A DNA stretch of 64,000 nt, taken from the NCBI RefSeq assembly GCF_020905295.1, contig NZ_JAJJMM010000001.1, forward strand, positions 2,604,001 to 2,668,000, written 5' to 3'. Below are positions 18,891 to 26,828 of this stretch, in pieces (position 1 is the first letter of the stretch; every line of letters starts with the position of its first letter). The DNA comes from Flavobacterium piscisymbiosum (GTDB taxonomy: Bacteria; Bacteroidota; Bacteroidia; Flavobacteriales; Flavobacteriaceae). The notes under the pieces were generated by a model. That model saw nothing but the letters and a program-made list of their open reading frames with translations. It was not told the origin of the DNA and made no database searches. A program made the translations under genes and the position numbers.

Positions 18891-18935
18891 AAAAAGAGGC
18901 TGTTTTCGATATAGAAAACAGCCTCTTTTTATAAA
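18891..18935. terminator. Strong terminator hairpin
   Basis: A 16-bp perfect stem (18891-18906 with 18915-18930), containing GAGGCTGTTTT and AAAACAGCCTC, is preceded by A and followed by T runs. Confidence 0.85.
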
Positions 18936-18987
18936 TGTCTACTTTTTCAGTGCCCTCCATTTTTGCAGACTTTTTTTTGTATTAAGT

Positions 18988-19698
18988 TTAAAAATAAAAT
19001 TTTCCTTCTGCTTCAAATCCAGATGGAATCTGCTCAGGCATTTTTTCTAATGCTGTTTTTTCTCCTTTTCTGGTATATACATCCACGAATCTTTCCCCAT
19101 TTTTTCCCATCAGATGCTTTCCTTTTTCTCTTTCTAGCCATCCTGTAACTGTCACTCCGACAAAATTTTTGTAAAGTTCTTTTCTTGCAAGAGGGCTGGT
19201 AGTATTAAAATTCTCACGTTTCGTGCCTGAGAGCTCTGCCTGCGGATGCCTGCTGTGGTCATATTTCCACCAGACAGAAATTTCAAGTTCCCCAAAACTG
19301 ATATCCCGCCATTTTACAACGGAGTGGAAGCCTAAAATTTCAGTAAAAATATAGCCTTGATCATCACCTCTTTTTTGTATGTCGGGACTGTCTAGTGAAA
19401 TAAGTTTCTTTTTAAGAAGATCATTTACTCCGGCTACAAGGAGATTTCTATACGGATTGAGTGCTTTTTCGTGCACAAACTGTAACTTCTTTTGTTGGAC
19501 TAATTCAGCAGTCGAGCTGTAACTTTTTGAAGCGCTGCTTTTTTGAAGGCTGTTCTGAAAATTTTTGAAATTGGTATATCCCGCCTGGACGGCTGCTATA
19601 TCGAGTGCCTGGATGTGGGTAATGTTCTGTTCTTTTTTGATTTTCTTAGCCTGACGCTTTAAGTAAGCATCTGTGTGGCTGGTAGTGTTCTGTTTCAT
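18988..19698 (-). CDS. Hypothetical protein with Glyoxalase_8-like N-terminal segment
   Basis: A 236-residue protein if started at ATG 19698; an ATG at 19740 adds 14 residues. Residues 10-50 (YLKRQAKKIKKEQNITHIQA then AAVQAGYTNFKNFQ) match the short helical segment seen in Glyoxalase_8/DUF5623-type proteins of plasmids. The C-terminal two thirds is beta-rich and unrecognised (FTEILGFHSVVKWRDISFGE, VTVTGWLEREKG). No signal peptide or membrane helix is seen. It is monocistronic and sits in integrase debris. Confidence 0.6.
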   Translation of the reverse strand: MKQNTTSHTDAYLKRQAKKIKKEQNITHIQALDIAAVQAGYTNFKNFQNSLQKSSASKSYSSTAELVQQKKLQFVHEKALNPYRNLLVAGVNDLLKKKLISLDSPDIQKRGDDQGYIFTEILGFHSVVKWRDISFGELEISVWWKYDHSRHPQAELSGTKRENFNTTSPLARKELYKNFVGVTVTGWLEREKGKHLMGKNGERFVDVYTRKGEKTALEKMPEQIPSGFEAEGKFYF

Positions 19699-20335
19699 CG
19701 TGAAAATTAGTCCCGTTAAAAAATGTCGCCCATCTTCCATTTTTCGAAACGAGAATTAGTTTCGACAATGAAATTACTATTAACACGGTGCTGATACAGC
19801 TTTGCGGTGATGAGCGGCACGCTTCCGTTATAAGCGTATGTAAAAGTAATAAAAATAAAATTAAGAGGCTAATAATCCTGTAATTGAATTAGTTAATTAT
19901 CTTTTTTTAGTATTCAAATGCATAATTTCTTTTAATATTATTACAAATCGCTGATAACAGTTTGTAATTACCACTGCTTAATTTTGCCTACAATATATAG
20001 ATTATTGGAAAAGTTCTGTAAAATTGACCATATCAATTTAATATTCGGAATTAAAATTTGATTCCCTATTTCTACTTAGACTAATCGTGTGGTATATTTA
20101 CTTATATTTAAACCATCTAAGTTTTTTAGGAGCTATAAAACAAAGGCGTTACACAAAACAGGTAATTTTACCTAAACAAATTATTTTTTTTATTTAGATC
20201 TTTACAACTAATAATATTTTAAAAAAAAATATTCTATAGAAACTTACCATGTTACTATTGGTCAGCCTGAGCAAATTATATTATTAAAAAGATTTTCTTT
20301 GTCAGTTTTAAATTAAATTTTAAATAACCAGAAAC
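19699..20335. other. Gene-free stretch
   Basis: About 600 AT-rich bases with no supported gene. The inverted repeat TCGAAAC...GTTTCGA near 19743-19764 may be an operator for the leftward gene. Nothing else is recognised. Confidence 0.5.
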
Positions 20336-21061
20336 ATGAAAAATTTTACTTTCTTACTTTTTATTATTTTTTATTACAGTGCGTTTTCGCAGAATGCTAA
20401 CAGAACCGACATCTCGGCGCTTGAAATCGTCGATAACATAGTATTACCGGAAGTTGATAATATAAAACCAAATCAAATAATTGTGTATGATAAGGGGTAT
20501 ACAAAAAAGCTCTATGAATTCGAAGTTCATTATGTTTTTGAAGAAGAGATTTACGCTAAATGGGAAAATCAAATAAGAATTAGGGTGATTGCATTTCTAT
20601 ATCCAAAGGTGGTCAAAGAATATGAGACAGTTAAAGTGTATATTTTGGGATTTTCTGGTGATAGAATAGATGCCAGCCATCCGTCCGCAGCTGTGTTTTC
20701 GACTGTCCTAACCAGTAATTACAGTATTATTGGAAAAAAACAGAATACGATTTCTTATAGTAAAGCAGGATTCGGAAAACAGAATCTAACAAAACATATT
20801 AGTCTTAGACATCAGTCTCATGCACCATATGAAGCATTTTGGGGATATGGACTAACAGATTCAATAGTTCTTGGCAATTACAATAACAAAGTTTACCACG
20901 TGGATTCTATTTTATTACCTGCCATTTTGAGTGAGACAGATATAGACCTTGGTGGAGTGAACATCAGGTGTTTTGCACATGAAGAAAATAATAATGGACC
21001 AATTGAATTCATCAAGGGAATTGCCCTTCAAGACAGTAAAATATTATCTGTAATTAAATAA
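20336..21061 (+). CDS. Hypothetical secreted protein
   Basis: A 241-residue protein with a clear Sec signal peptide (NFTFLLFIIFYYSAFSQ). The mature part is mixed alpha/beta with no family I recognise. Features include YDKGYTKKLYEFEVHYVFEE, SHPSAAVFSTVLTSNY and ISLRHQSHAPYEAFWGYG. There is no lipobox, sorting domain or membrane helix, so it is probably periplasmic. It is monocistronic, with no hint of function from its neighbours. Confidence 0.65.
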   Translation: MKNFTFLLFIIFYYSAFSQNANRTDISALEIVDNIVLPEVDNIKPNQIIVYDKGYTKKLYEFEVHYVFEEEIYAKWENQIRIRVIAFLYPKVVKEYETVKVYILGFSGDRIDASHPSAAVFSTVLTSNYSIIGKKQNTISYSKAGFGKQNLTKHISLRHQSHAPYEAFWGYGLTDSIVLGNYNNKVYHVDSILLPAILSETDIDLGGVNIRCFAHEENNNGPIEFIKGIALQDSKILSVIK

Positions 21062-21262
21062 TCTGTAAAAGCTGTGAATAGGCGAAACCATAACGCTGCC
21101 GATGCGCCTTCATGAATTTTAAGCTTTTGGATTGTATACTCAATAAGCTTGATTCTTGTCGAAATTTTTATAAAACCACCCTGCCTTTTTGTTTCGAACT
21201 TGGACATAATTCAACGTTAGCTTCCCTACACTTCACTACAAAAAAATAAAGTATAATTTATA

Positions 21263-22240
21263 ATGAGTAAAATGAAACCGATAATCATTGATGCGGCCAC
21301 AATATTTGACCCTGCCAGATTGATTGCTGTTTTAGCATCGATTGATATTAGATATTCGGAAGTTTGGGTATCACAAAAGTATGATCATTTTAAAGAGAAC
21401 GATTTCATTACCGGATTTGGTACTGATAGCAGATTTGCATTAATTCCAGACTCAAAGAACAATTATAAAACTAAACCTTTAGAAACTCCGAGTGAAAACG
21501 AAAGTCTGGATCCAACAAAATGGATTACCGGGCCGAAAATATTGAGGTGGGCATTAAGTAAAGGGATGGTTGTGCCAAAAGATCTTTACAAGTATAATGA
21601 GTTAGCCATCCAGCTGGAAAAGGAGAATAAAATTGATAACCTATCTGAAGCGATTATGCTGGGGCCGCCTCACGAATTTGATGTTAGAGCAGGAAGAGAA
21701 TGGACAGAAAATTACTTAAGAAAAACCGGTAAAGATTCGCTGGACCCACAGTTTGCATGGCGACTATAGCCTTATGGAATTGGACAAGGACTGGGGCTGA
21801 TGTTAGCTGTAGCCCAAGAGGAAAATGTTGATCCTTTTTTTAGCCATCCAAATTTTTTAGATCAGGTTTCAACCCATAACTATACCTACTATAAAAGGGA
21901 AGGTGCTTTAATTGATGCGAAGGAAAAAACAATCAGTGAAAAAGAAATATTCCTGGGTCAATCGCTGCAAGAAGCCAAAACTTTATTGAAAAGTCCGGAA
22001 TCTTTAGTTCTTTCTGAAGTTGCTTTTTATTTAAAACAAAAAGAACGAATTGATTCAATCACGGGAATTATTACTGCTTCTAAAGAATTAGAAACAAGAA
22101 AGAAGGATATTGGAATAATAGCAAGTAAATACGCAGGTACGGTGCTAGTGGATACCGCATTATTTCAAGGGTTTCCTGTGAGTACTACATTGGTCTCGCT
22201 TTATGATATAGGCGCTAGATATTATAAACATAAAAGATAG
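21263..22240 (+). pseudogene. Hypothetical gene interrupted by one in-frame amber codon
   Basis: The frame runs 168 codons to a TAG at 21767-21769, then continues in the same frame without another stop to 22240. It would encode about 325 residues. The N-terminal part begins KMKPIIIDAATIFDPARL and reads PQFAWRL before the stop. PYGIGQGLGLMLAVAQEEN follows the stop. The second part has a long helix (EKTISEKEIFLGQSLQEAK) and ends ISLYDIGARYYKHKR-like. No family is recognised. One point mutation or genuine read-through would both explain the layout. An independent second start at 21800 is possible. Confidence 0.6.
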
Positions 22241-22267
22241 TAGAAAGCGAAATGGTGTGCTTTGAAA

Positions 22268-22315
22268 AATAATTGAGTTTTATTGAATAAATGCAATAAA
22301 GCTCAATTATTTTAA
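22268..22315. terminator. Bidirectional terminator between convergent genes
   Basis: AATAATTGAG followed by TTTTATTG pairs with CAATAAAG and CTCAATTATT around an 8-nt loop, an 18-bp stem with one wobble, followed by TTT. It separates the rightward interrupted gene from the leftward three-gene operon. Confidence 0.75.
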
Positions 22316-22327
22316 GACTATCAGAGA

Positions 22328-23011
22328 TTACATACGATGATGGATAAGTATAATGCCAAACACGTCGAAGTTGGATCTGTAGTTCTCTAAAATTCCGCTA
22401 TGAGTAGTATAGAGCATATGGACTGAAGCAGGGTTTGCATTTATGAATTTTGCGGGCCATTTTTTAAAAACTGTTTGTTCTGAATTGCTCAGATAAGATA
22501 GCTCTCTTCTAAAACCAAGCAGCTCTCTCATTGTGCTTTTTTTTAGTGTCGTATTTTTGCATTCAATTGCAATCATAATCTCTTCCGGTGAAGGATGGTC
22601 TTGTACGTCAGGAAGTATAATAGCAAGATCCAGTTCATGATAGTCAGCTCGATTGTCTCCTGAGGAGACTGTTCTTTGTATGCTGCTTAATGTTTTGAAA
22701 TAGACATCCATAAAGAGTTCAGCGAAGAGGTTACCATCACGCCAGATTTGAAAGTACGGAAAGTTACGGTCGATCGAACCTCCTTTTTGCCTGAATCTTA
22801 GCTTGTTTCCATTGGCAACAAGTGTTACCCTTAAATTTTCCTCTTTTACAATCTTTTCAATGACTTCTGCCAAAACAGATGCCTCGTATAGTTTTCCGAC
22901 CAGCTCGTTAATATTTAAAAGCCCCCTTGAGCGCGAAGGTGATACTTTCGCATACTTGTTTAGGATTTTAGTAATCTTCCTTTTTGTTTTATTGATTTCC
23001 GGTGTACTCAT
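22328..23011 (-). CDS. Putative PD-(D/E)XK-fold nuclease, third gene of an unknown operon
   Basis: A 227-residue protein. Residues 125-152 read HELDLAIILPD, then IMIAIECKN, the D...(I)ECK pattern of restriction-endonuclease-like folds. The following helix is STMRELLGFRRELSY. An upstream Glu (residue 43, KLYEA) could complete the site. The N-terminal 30 residues are basic and may bind nucleic acid. It is the last gene of a leftward operon of three, with 8 bp before it, beside the integrase. A role in DNA cleavage for defence is inferred. Confidence 0.6.
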   Translation of the reverse strand: MSTPEINKTKRKITKILNKYAKVSPSRSRGLLNINELVGKLYEASVLAEVIEKIVKEENLRVTLVANGNKLRFRQKGGSIDRNFPYFQIWRDGNLFAELFMDVYFKTLSSIQRTVSSGDNRADYHELDLAIILPDVQDHPSPEEIMIAIECKNTTLKKSTMRELLGFRRELSYLSNSEQTVFKKWPAKFINANPASVHMLYTTHSGILENYRSNFDVFGIILIHHRM

Positions 23012-23019
23012 TTCAGCTG

Positions 23020-23415
23020 TTACTTATTTCTTAGTATATCTTCACGAACTGCACCAAGCATATTATAAATCTCATAGTAGTTGGGAAGTTCCGATAGGTT
23101 AAAAAGTTCTGATTGCCCTACTAATTCAACTTCAATTCCATCGATTTCTTTGCCATCCAGATTTTTATTAATCTTTTTTATTAGTTCTCCATAGTTTTCA
23201 TTTGAAAAATCAGTAAAAACCTGTATTGTCTCATACAGGAAATCAGTAAGCAGCTTTATTGGACTGGGATTATATTGATTTTTATCCGCATCGTTGCCTT
23301 CATCAAATTTTTCCAGCATTCTTTTATTGGCTTCCTCTACAATAGTAGAAAAACCGTGCTTTATGAGTTCGTTCACTAAAAATAATCTCAAATCATCCGC
23401 TTCTTGAAATGTCAT
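23020..23415 (-). CDS. Hypothetical protein, second gene of the operon
   Basis: A 131-residue acidic protein, mostly helical (TFQEADDLRLFLVNELIKHG, then EEANKRMLEKFDEGNDADKN and a terminal YYEIYNMLGAVREDILRNK). No signal, membrane helix or known motif is seen. It is sandwiched between the 268-residue and the nuclease-like proteins (21 and 8 bp gaps). Its conservation in such a tight operon suggests an adaptor or inhibitor role, which is only inferred. Confidence 0.6.
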   Translation of the reverse strand: MTFQEADDLRLFLVNELIKHGFSTIVEEANKRMLEKFDEGNDADKNQYNPSPIKLLTDFLYETIQVFTDFSNENYGELIKKINKNLDGKEIDGIEVELVGQSELFNLSELPNYYEIYNMLGAVREDILRNK

Positions 23416-23436
23416 TTTGGATATAGGTTATATGTT

Positions 23437-24243
23437 TTATTTCAAATCAATTTTTAAATCAGGATAAACAAATCGACCATGACCTGTTATTAGAGTGTTT
23501 AAGCTAAATTCGATTTCATGGTTAGGACTGTAATTTACTAAACTGATCTGCTCATAGTTTTCAAGATTAGCGATTGCAGGGTAATATTGATCATCATGGA
23601 GTATTTCCTTTTTTAGAGTATTCTCGATAATTTCAAATACCATCAATAGAATCTTCTCATTAGTGGAGAAAATTTGATTTTGATCGATTGCCTTTATAAA
23701 TGTTCCAAAGCTATGACCACCCATTATTTCGCCTTTAGATGTATTGGAAGTTATAGAAAACTGCTGTTTTAAAAGGTCAAGTCCTGAGACCACAAACTGA
23801 TTACCCATAATATCAAAATCTTCCTGCTGGGAGAACTCGTGCCATGATAATCTAGATAATCTCGGCTGCGGTTCCAGTACCATTTCGAATTCCATTTCAT
23901 TATTGAATGAAAATGAAAGGATTTTTACATAACGAAGCTCTCCCGAAGACAGCAAAATAAAAGGATGAACAGATTCTCTGTTCAGAGAATTAAAGCTATC
24001 AAGCACCTCGTTTTTTTGAGAGCGGCCTTTGTAAGTATAGAATTTATAGTTATTTATCTGCGATAATACTGCATGTGAAATAGTGTTTCCTAAAAGGAAA
24101 TATCCTTGAAAGGAATCAAGAAGATTCTGATGGTTTATTGTTATGGAAGTTGAAAAATCAACAATCTTGTCGTATTTAATTCTTGGTGTCATATTGGGGT
24201 TAGTTAAATTTTTCTCTGGTTCCTTTTTTAGGAGTTTTGCCAT
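23437..24243 (-). CDS. Hypothetical protein, first gene of the operon
   Basis: A 268-residue protein without recognised motifs. It is predicted soluble and mixed alpha/beta, with segments VDFSTSITINHQNLLDSFQG, PFILLSSGELRYVKILSFSF and GRFVYPDLKIDLK. It starts 300 bp downstream of the integrase stop, behind a terminator, and probably carries its own promoter. Together with the two following genes it forms an isolated three-gene unit next to an integrase, a typical place for defence cargo. Confidence 0.6.
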   Translation of the reverse strand: MAKLLKKEPEKNLTNPNMTPRIKYDKIVDFSTSITINHQNLLDSFQGYFLLGNTISHAVLSQINNYKFYTYKGRSQKNEVLDSFNSLNRESVHPFILLSSGELRYVKILSFSFNNEMEFEMVLEPQPRLSRLSWHEFSQQEDFDIMGNQFVVSGLDLLKQQFSITSNTSKGEIMGGHSFGTFIKAIDQNQIFSTNEKILLMVFEIIENTLKKEILHDDQYYPAIANLENYEQISLVNYSPNHEIEFSLNTLITGHGRFVYPDLKIDLK

Positions 24244-24481
24244 AGCACCGGCGGATCTAAAATATAACTTTTATAGGGATATAAAAAGTGATAAGATAGA
24301 TAAAAGTTAAACGAGTACAAATAATTTAATCTGGCAGAGAAAAACTTTGCTGTTAGGCCACTTAATTTTAATATGTCCAGTTATTACTGCTCTTTCTACA
24401 GTCTTGCGTGATTTCCTAAAGTAACTCCGGATGGAAATTGCTTTTGACTTTTAAATTCTTTTCGAAACTTCATATGAAGAA

Positions 24482-24521
24482 AAGAGGTTATTAAAAAAAA
24501 CATCAAATAACCTCTTCTTTT
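24482..24521. terminator. Terminator after the integrase gene
   Basis: AAGAGGTTATT (24482-24492) pairs with AATAACCTCTT (24506-24516). A T-run follows on both strands. Decayed relatives of this hairpin sit at the end of the integrase relic near 18300-18335. Confidence 0.8.
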
Positions 24522-24545
24522 TCTCAGTTGTATTTAAACGATTCC

Positions 24546-25850
24546 TTAAATTGAATACTTCTTTTTTATCGTTTGAATTTCTTTTTCTAATCTTTTCAAT
24601 GCCTCCAAGTCCGAAGAGGAGATTTTGGCTTTGGGCTTGTTAAGCTTTTCATTAAGTATTGACATTTCTCTTCCAATAGTAGCCTGTTCTGTGATGGCGT
24701 AAGATTCAGTCTGTTTAACTGATGAATGTCCAAGCATTTCCTTTACTACATTAATGGGAACGTTATTGTTTAATGTTACTGTGCTTCCAAATGTCCTTCG
24801 GGCCATGTGTGTGTTCAGAGTAAATGGAAAACCGCATAATGTAGCAATTTCTTTAAGGTATTCATTCATTTTCTGATTAGAAGAAACCGGCAGTACAGTT
24901 CCGCGTTTAATGCAAACCGGATGATCTTTGTATTTTTTAAGAATTTTGATAGCCTTTGGAAGAAGCGGAATTCTTGCAGTAGAATTTGTTTTCTGCCTCT
25001 CAGATAAAATCCACTGATTTCCGTCAACACCATCCTTTATGTCAGCTTTCTGGAGCTGAAAAGCATCAATGTAAGCAAGTCCCGTGTAGCACTGGAAAAC
25101 AAAAATATCACGCACGGTATTGAGTCTTTCCGTTGAAAATTCGTGTTTTTCCAGTTCAGCTAATTCTTTTGCAGATATAGGCTTCTTTACAATTTTAGTT
25201 TTCTTTCCCTTAAAATTCTTAAATGGATCTTTGATAATGATTTCTTTATCTATGGCTCGTATTACAATTTTCTTGAAGTTGGAAATGTATTTTAGTGTGG
25301 TATTATTTGCACATTTCCGTACGGTACGAAGATAGAATTCAAAATCTTTTATGAATTCAAAATTTAAATCTGCAAATTCAAAATCGCTAGTATTGTATTT
25401 GAATTTAATGAAAGCCGTTACGTGATTTTTAGTGATATTGAATCTCTCTAGTGTGGCTTCTGTATATCCGTTGCCAATCAGGACTTTCATTTCATCATTG
25501 TGTTTTTGAAATTCTTCAAGCACCCTTGCTCGGGGAGTTATTCTTCCCATGACATGATCCATAATCTTTTGGGAAGTTATGGGTTTTCCGGTGTACATAA
25601 TTTCGGATTTGATTTCATGGATTTTCGCAGTGAGTGAATCCAGAAAAAAGTTCAGCGACTTGGCATCTTCTTTTGTGCCTGTTGCTCTTTCGGTTTTCTT
25701 GTTCCAGCGCTCAGTGTCCCACTGGCGTCTGGTGGATGCTTCTTTCGGGATTCCGTCAACGGTTATCCTGAAATAGACACTTCTAATGTTACTCTCATTG
25801 TGGCGGGGTGCTTTCAAAAAGAAAATCAACCCAAAGCTGTTCTCTAGCAT
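24546..25850 (-). CDS. Tyrosine-type site-specific integrase
   Basis: A 434-residue recombinase of the Bacteroidota type. It has an N-terminal arm-binding domain (GLIFFLKAPRHNESNI), a SAM-like core-binding domain (about 100-210) and a catalytic domain. The catalytic domain contains YTGLAYIDAFQLQKADI, then HMARRTFGSTVTLNN (H-x-x-R box), MLGHSSVKQTESYAI (box with the Tyr nucleophile) and a C-terminal coiled tail. It would integrate and excise the surrounding element. It is intact, unlike the relic at 18318-18880. Candidate recombination sequences lie just upstream (25951-26075). Confidence 0.92.
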   Translation of the reverse strand: MLENSFGLIFFLKAPRHNESNIRSVYFRITVDGIPKEASTRRQWDTERWNKKTERATGTKEDAKSLNFFLDSLTAKIHEIKSEIMYTGKPITSQKIMDHVMGRITPRARVLEEFQKHNDEMKVLIGNGYTEATLERFNITKNHVTAFIKFKYNTSDFEFADLNFEFIKDFEFYLRTVRKCANNTTLKYISNFKKIVIRAIDKEIIIKDPFKNFKGKKTKIVKKPISAKELAELEKHEFSTERLNTVRDIFVFQCYTGLAYIDAFQLQKADIKDGVDGNQWILSERQKTNSTARIPLLPKAIKILKKYKDHPVCIKRGTVLPVSSNQKMNEYLKEIATLCGFPFTLNTHMARRTFGSTVTLNNNVPINVVKEMLGHSSVKQTESYAITEQATIGREMSILNEKLNKPKAKISSSDLEALKRLEKEIQTIKKKYSI

Positions 25851-25950
25851 AATTCAACTTATTAGATTAGTAAATGTAGAATTATAACCTCATTTAAACA
25901 AGATGTAAACGTGCTTAACCCCTTTGATATCGGGACTTAAGATGGAATTT

Positions 25951-26075
25951 TGTGGCGCAACTTTGAACTTTGAAAATGCGCCACGAATGCGCCACAAAGT
26001 TTTTGTTCAATTTTATAAATATTGAAAAGCGGTATAAAAGAAAAAACCCTGCAAATCGTTGGATTTGCAGGGTTT
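25951..26075. other. Possible attachment-site region: inverted repeats and a hairpin upstream of the integrase
   Basis: TGTGGCGCA (25951-25959) is inverted at 25988-25996 and partly repeated at 25977-25984, 100 bp upstream of the integrase start. A 14-bp perfect stem (AAACCCTGCAAATC at 26044-26057 with its complement at 26062-26075) follows. Such arrays near a tyrosine integrase can be core and arm sites, but no matching direct repeat elsewhere was found by eye. Confidence 0.35.
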
Positions 26076-26424
26076 ACCGCTCTTTTTGGCCATTTTTGAA
26101 AACTTTGAAAATCTTGTTTTTCCTTTGTTTTCGGGCCTTCGCGGAGAAAGAGGCTCCGCCACCTGTATCGTAAGCACCAGTAAACACTGAGTGTTATGTT
26201 ATGTCAAAAATAGAAGGGTACTAATAGGGCTACTCATGAAATTTTTGTGTATAAATACGTAGTAAATTTGAGAAAAAAAATCGAGACTGCCTACAAAAAA
26301 ATGCTGAATTTATGGATTGATCATTTTAGAAATACTTTTTCAAAATGAAAATTTCACAAATTATTTTGCTCTCGAATGGCTGTATTAAGTTTCAGAAACA
26401 AGATCAAAATATAGAGTTAAACTC

Positions 26425-26447
26425 ATGGAAAGGCTCAGCCTTTCCAT
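26425..26447. repeat. 23-bp palindrome
   Basis: ATGGAAAGGCT and AGCCTTTCCAT are perfect inverted repeats around a single C. It lacks a T-run and could be a binding site or part of the adjacent 78-bp element. Most of 25851-26828 carries no gene; only the repeats listed here and above were recognised. Confidence 0.55.
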
Positions 26448-26458
26448 AAGAATTGTCT

Positions 26459-26536
26459 AATCACTAACCGGATCTTTTTTAATTATTAACCGGTATAGTT
26501 TTGTATTATTTGTTAAAAAAGATCCGATTAGTGATT
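26459..26536. repeat. 78-bp inverted-repeat element (MITE-like or large hairpin)
   Basis: A 24-bp arm at 26459-26482 (starting AATCACTAACCGGATC) is repeated inverted at 26513-26536 with one mismatch, around a 30-nt AT-rich centre. The size and terminal repeats resemble a miniature transposon relic. A transcribed hairpin is the alternative. Confidence 0.5.
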
Positions 26537-26666
26537 GGGAAAACTAGTCTTTTTATTTGATAAAGTCAAATTTTAAAACTTATTTACGATCTGATTATCA
26601 GTTTTTTGTATTGTTTTTTTAGCATAAAATTAGTATGAGAAGAATATCTTTATTTGAAATATTTTA

Positions 26667-26762
26667 TATATTTGCACGTTAGGCTAATTTACGTACAACG
26701 CGCTAGGCTAATTTGTGTACGACATTATAGGCTAATTTACGTGCAGCACTCTAGGCTAATTT
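26667..26762 (+). repeat. Promoter box and four 24-bp-spaced direct repeats upstream of the Fic gene
   Basis: TAGGCTAATTT occurs at 26680, 26704, 26728 and 26752, exactly 24 bp apart, with partly conserved flanks (CGTACAAC-like). TATATTTG at 26667-26674 fits the -7 box, so transcription would begin at about the first repeat and the array would lie in the leader or act as operators. The Fic protein has a DNA-binding N-terminus that could recognise it. Confidence 0.7.
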
Positions 26763-26828
26763 GCATAAAATCATTAATAGCTTTAATGCATAATAATGAT
26801 AGACGAATTATATAATTAAAAAAAAGAT

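Noticed and set aside
26680..26762. CRISPR array
   Set aside because: Only four 11-bp repeats with 13-bp gaps whose sequence is itself partly conserved, and no cas genes nearby.
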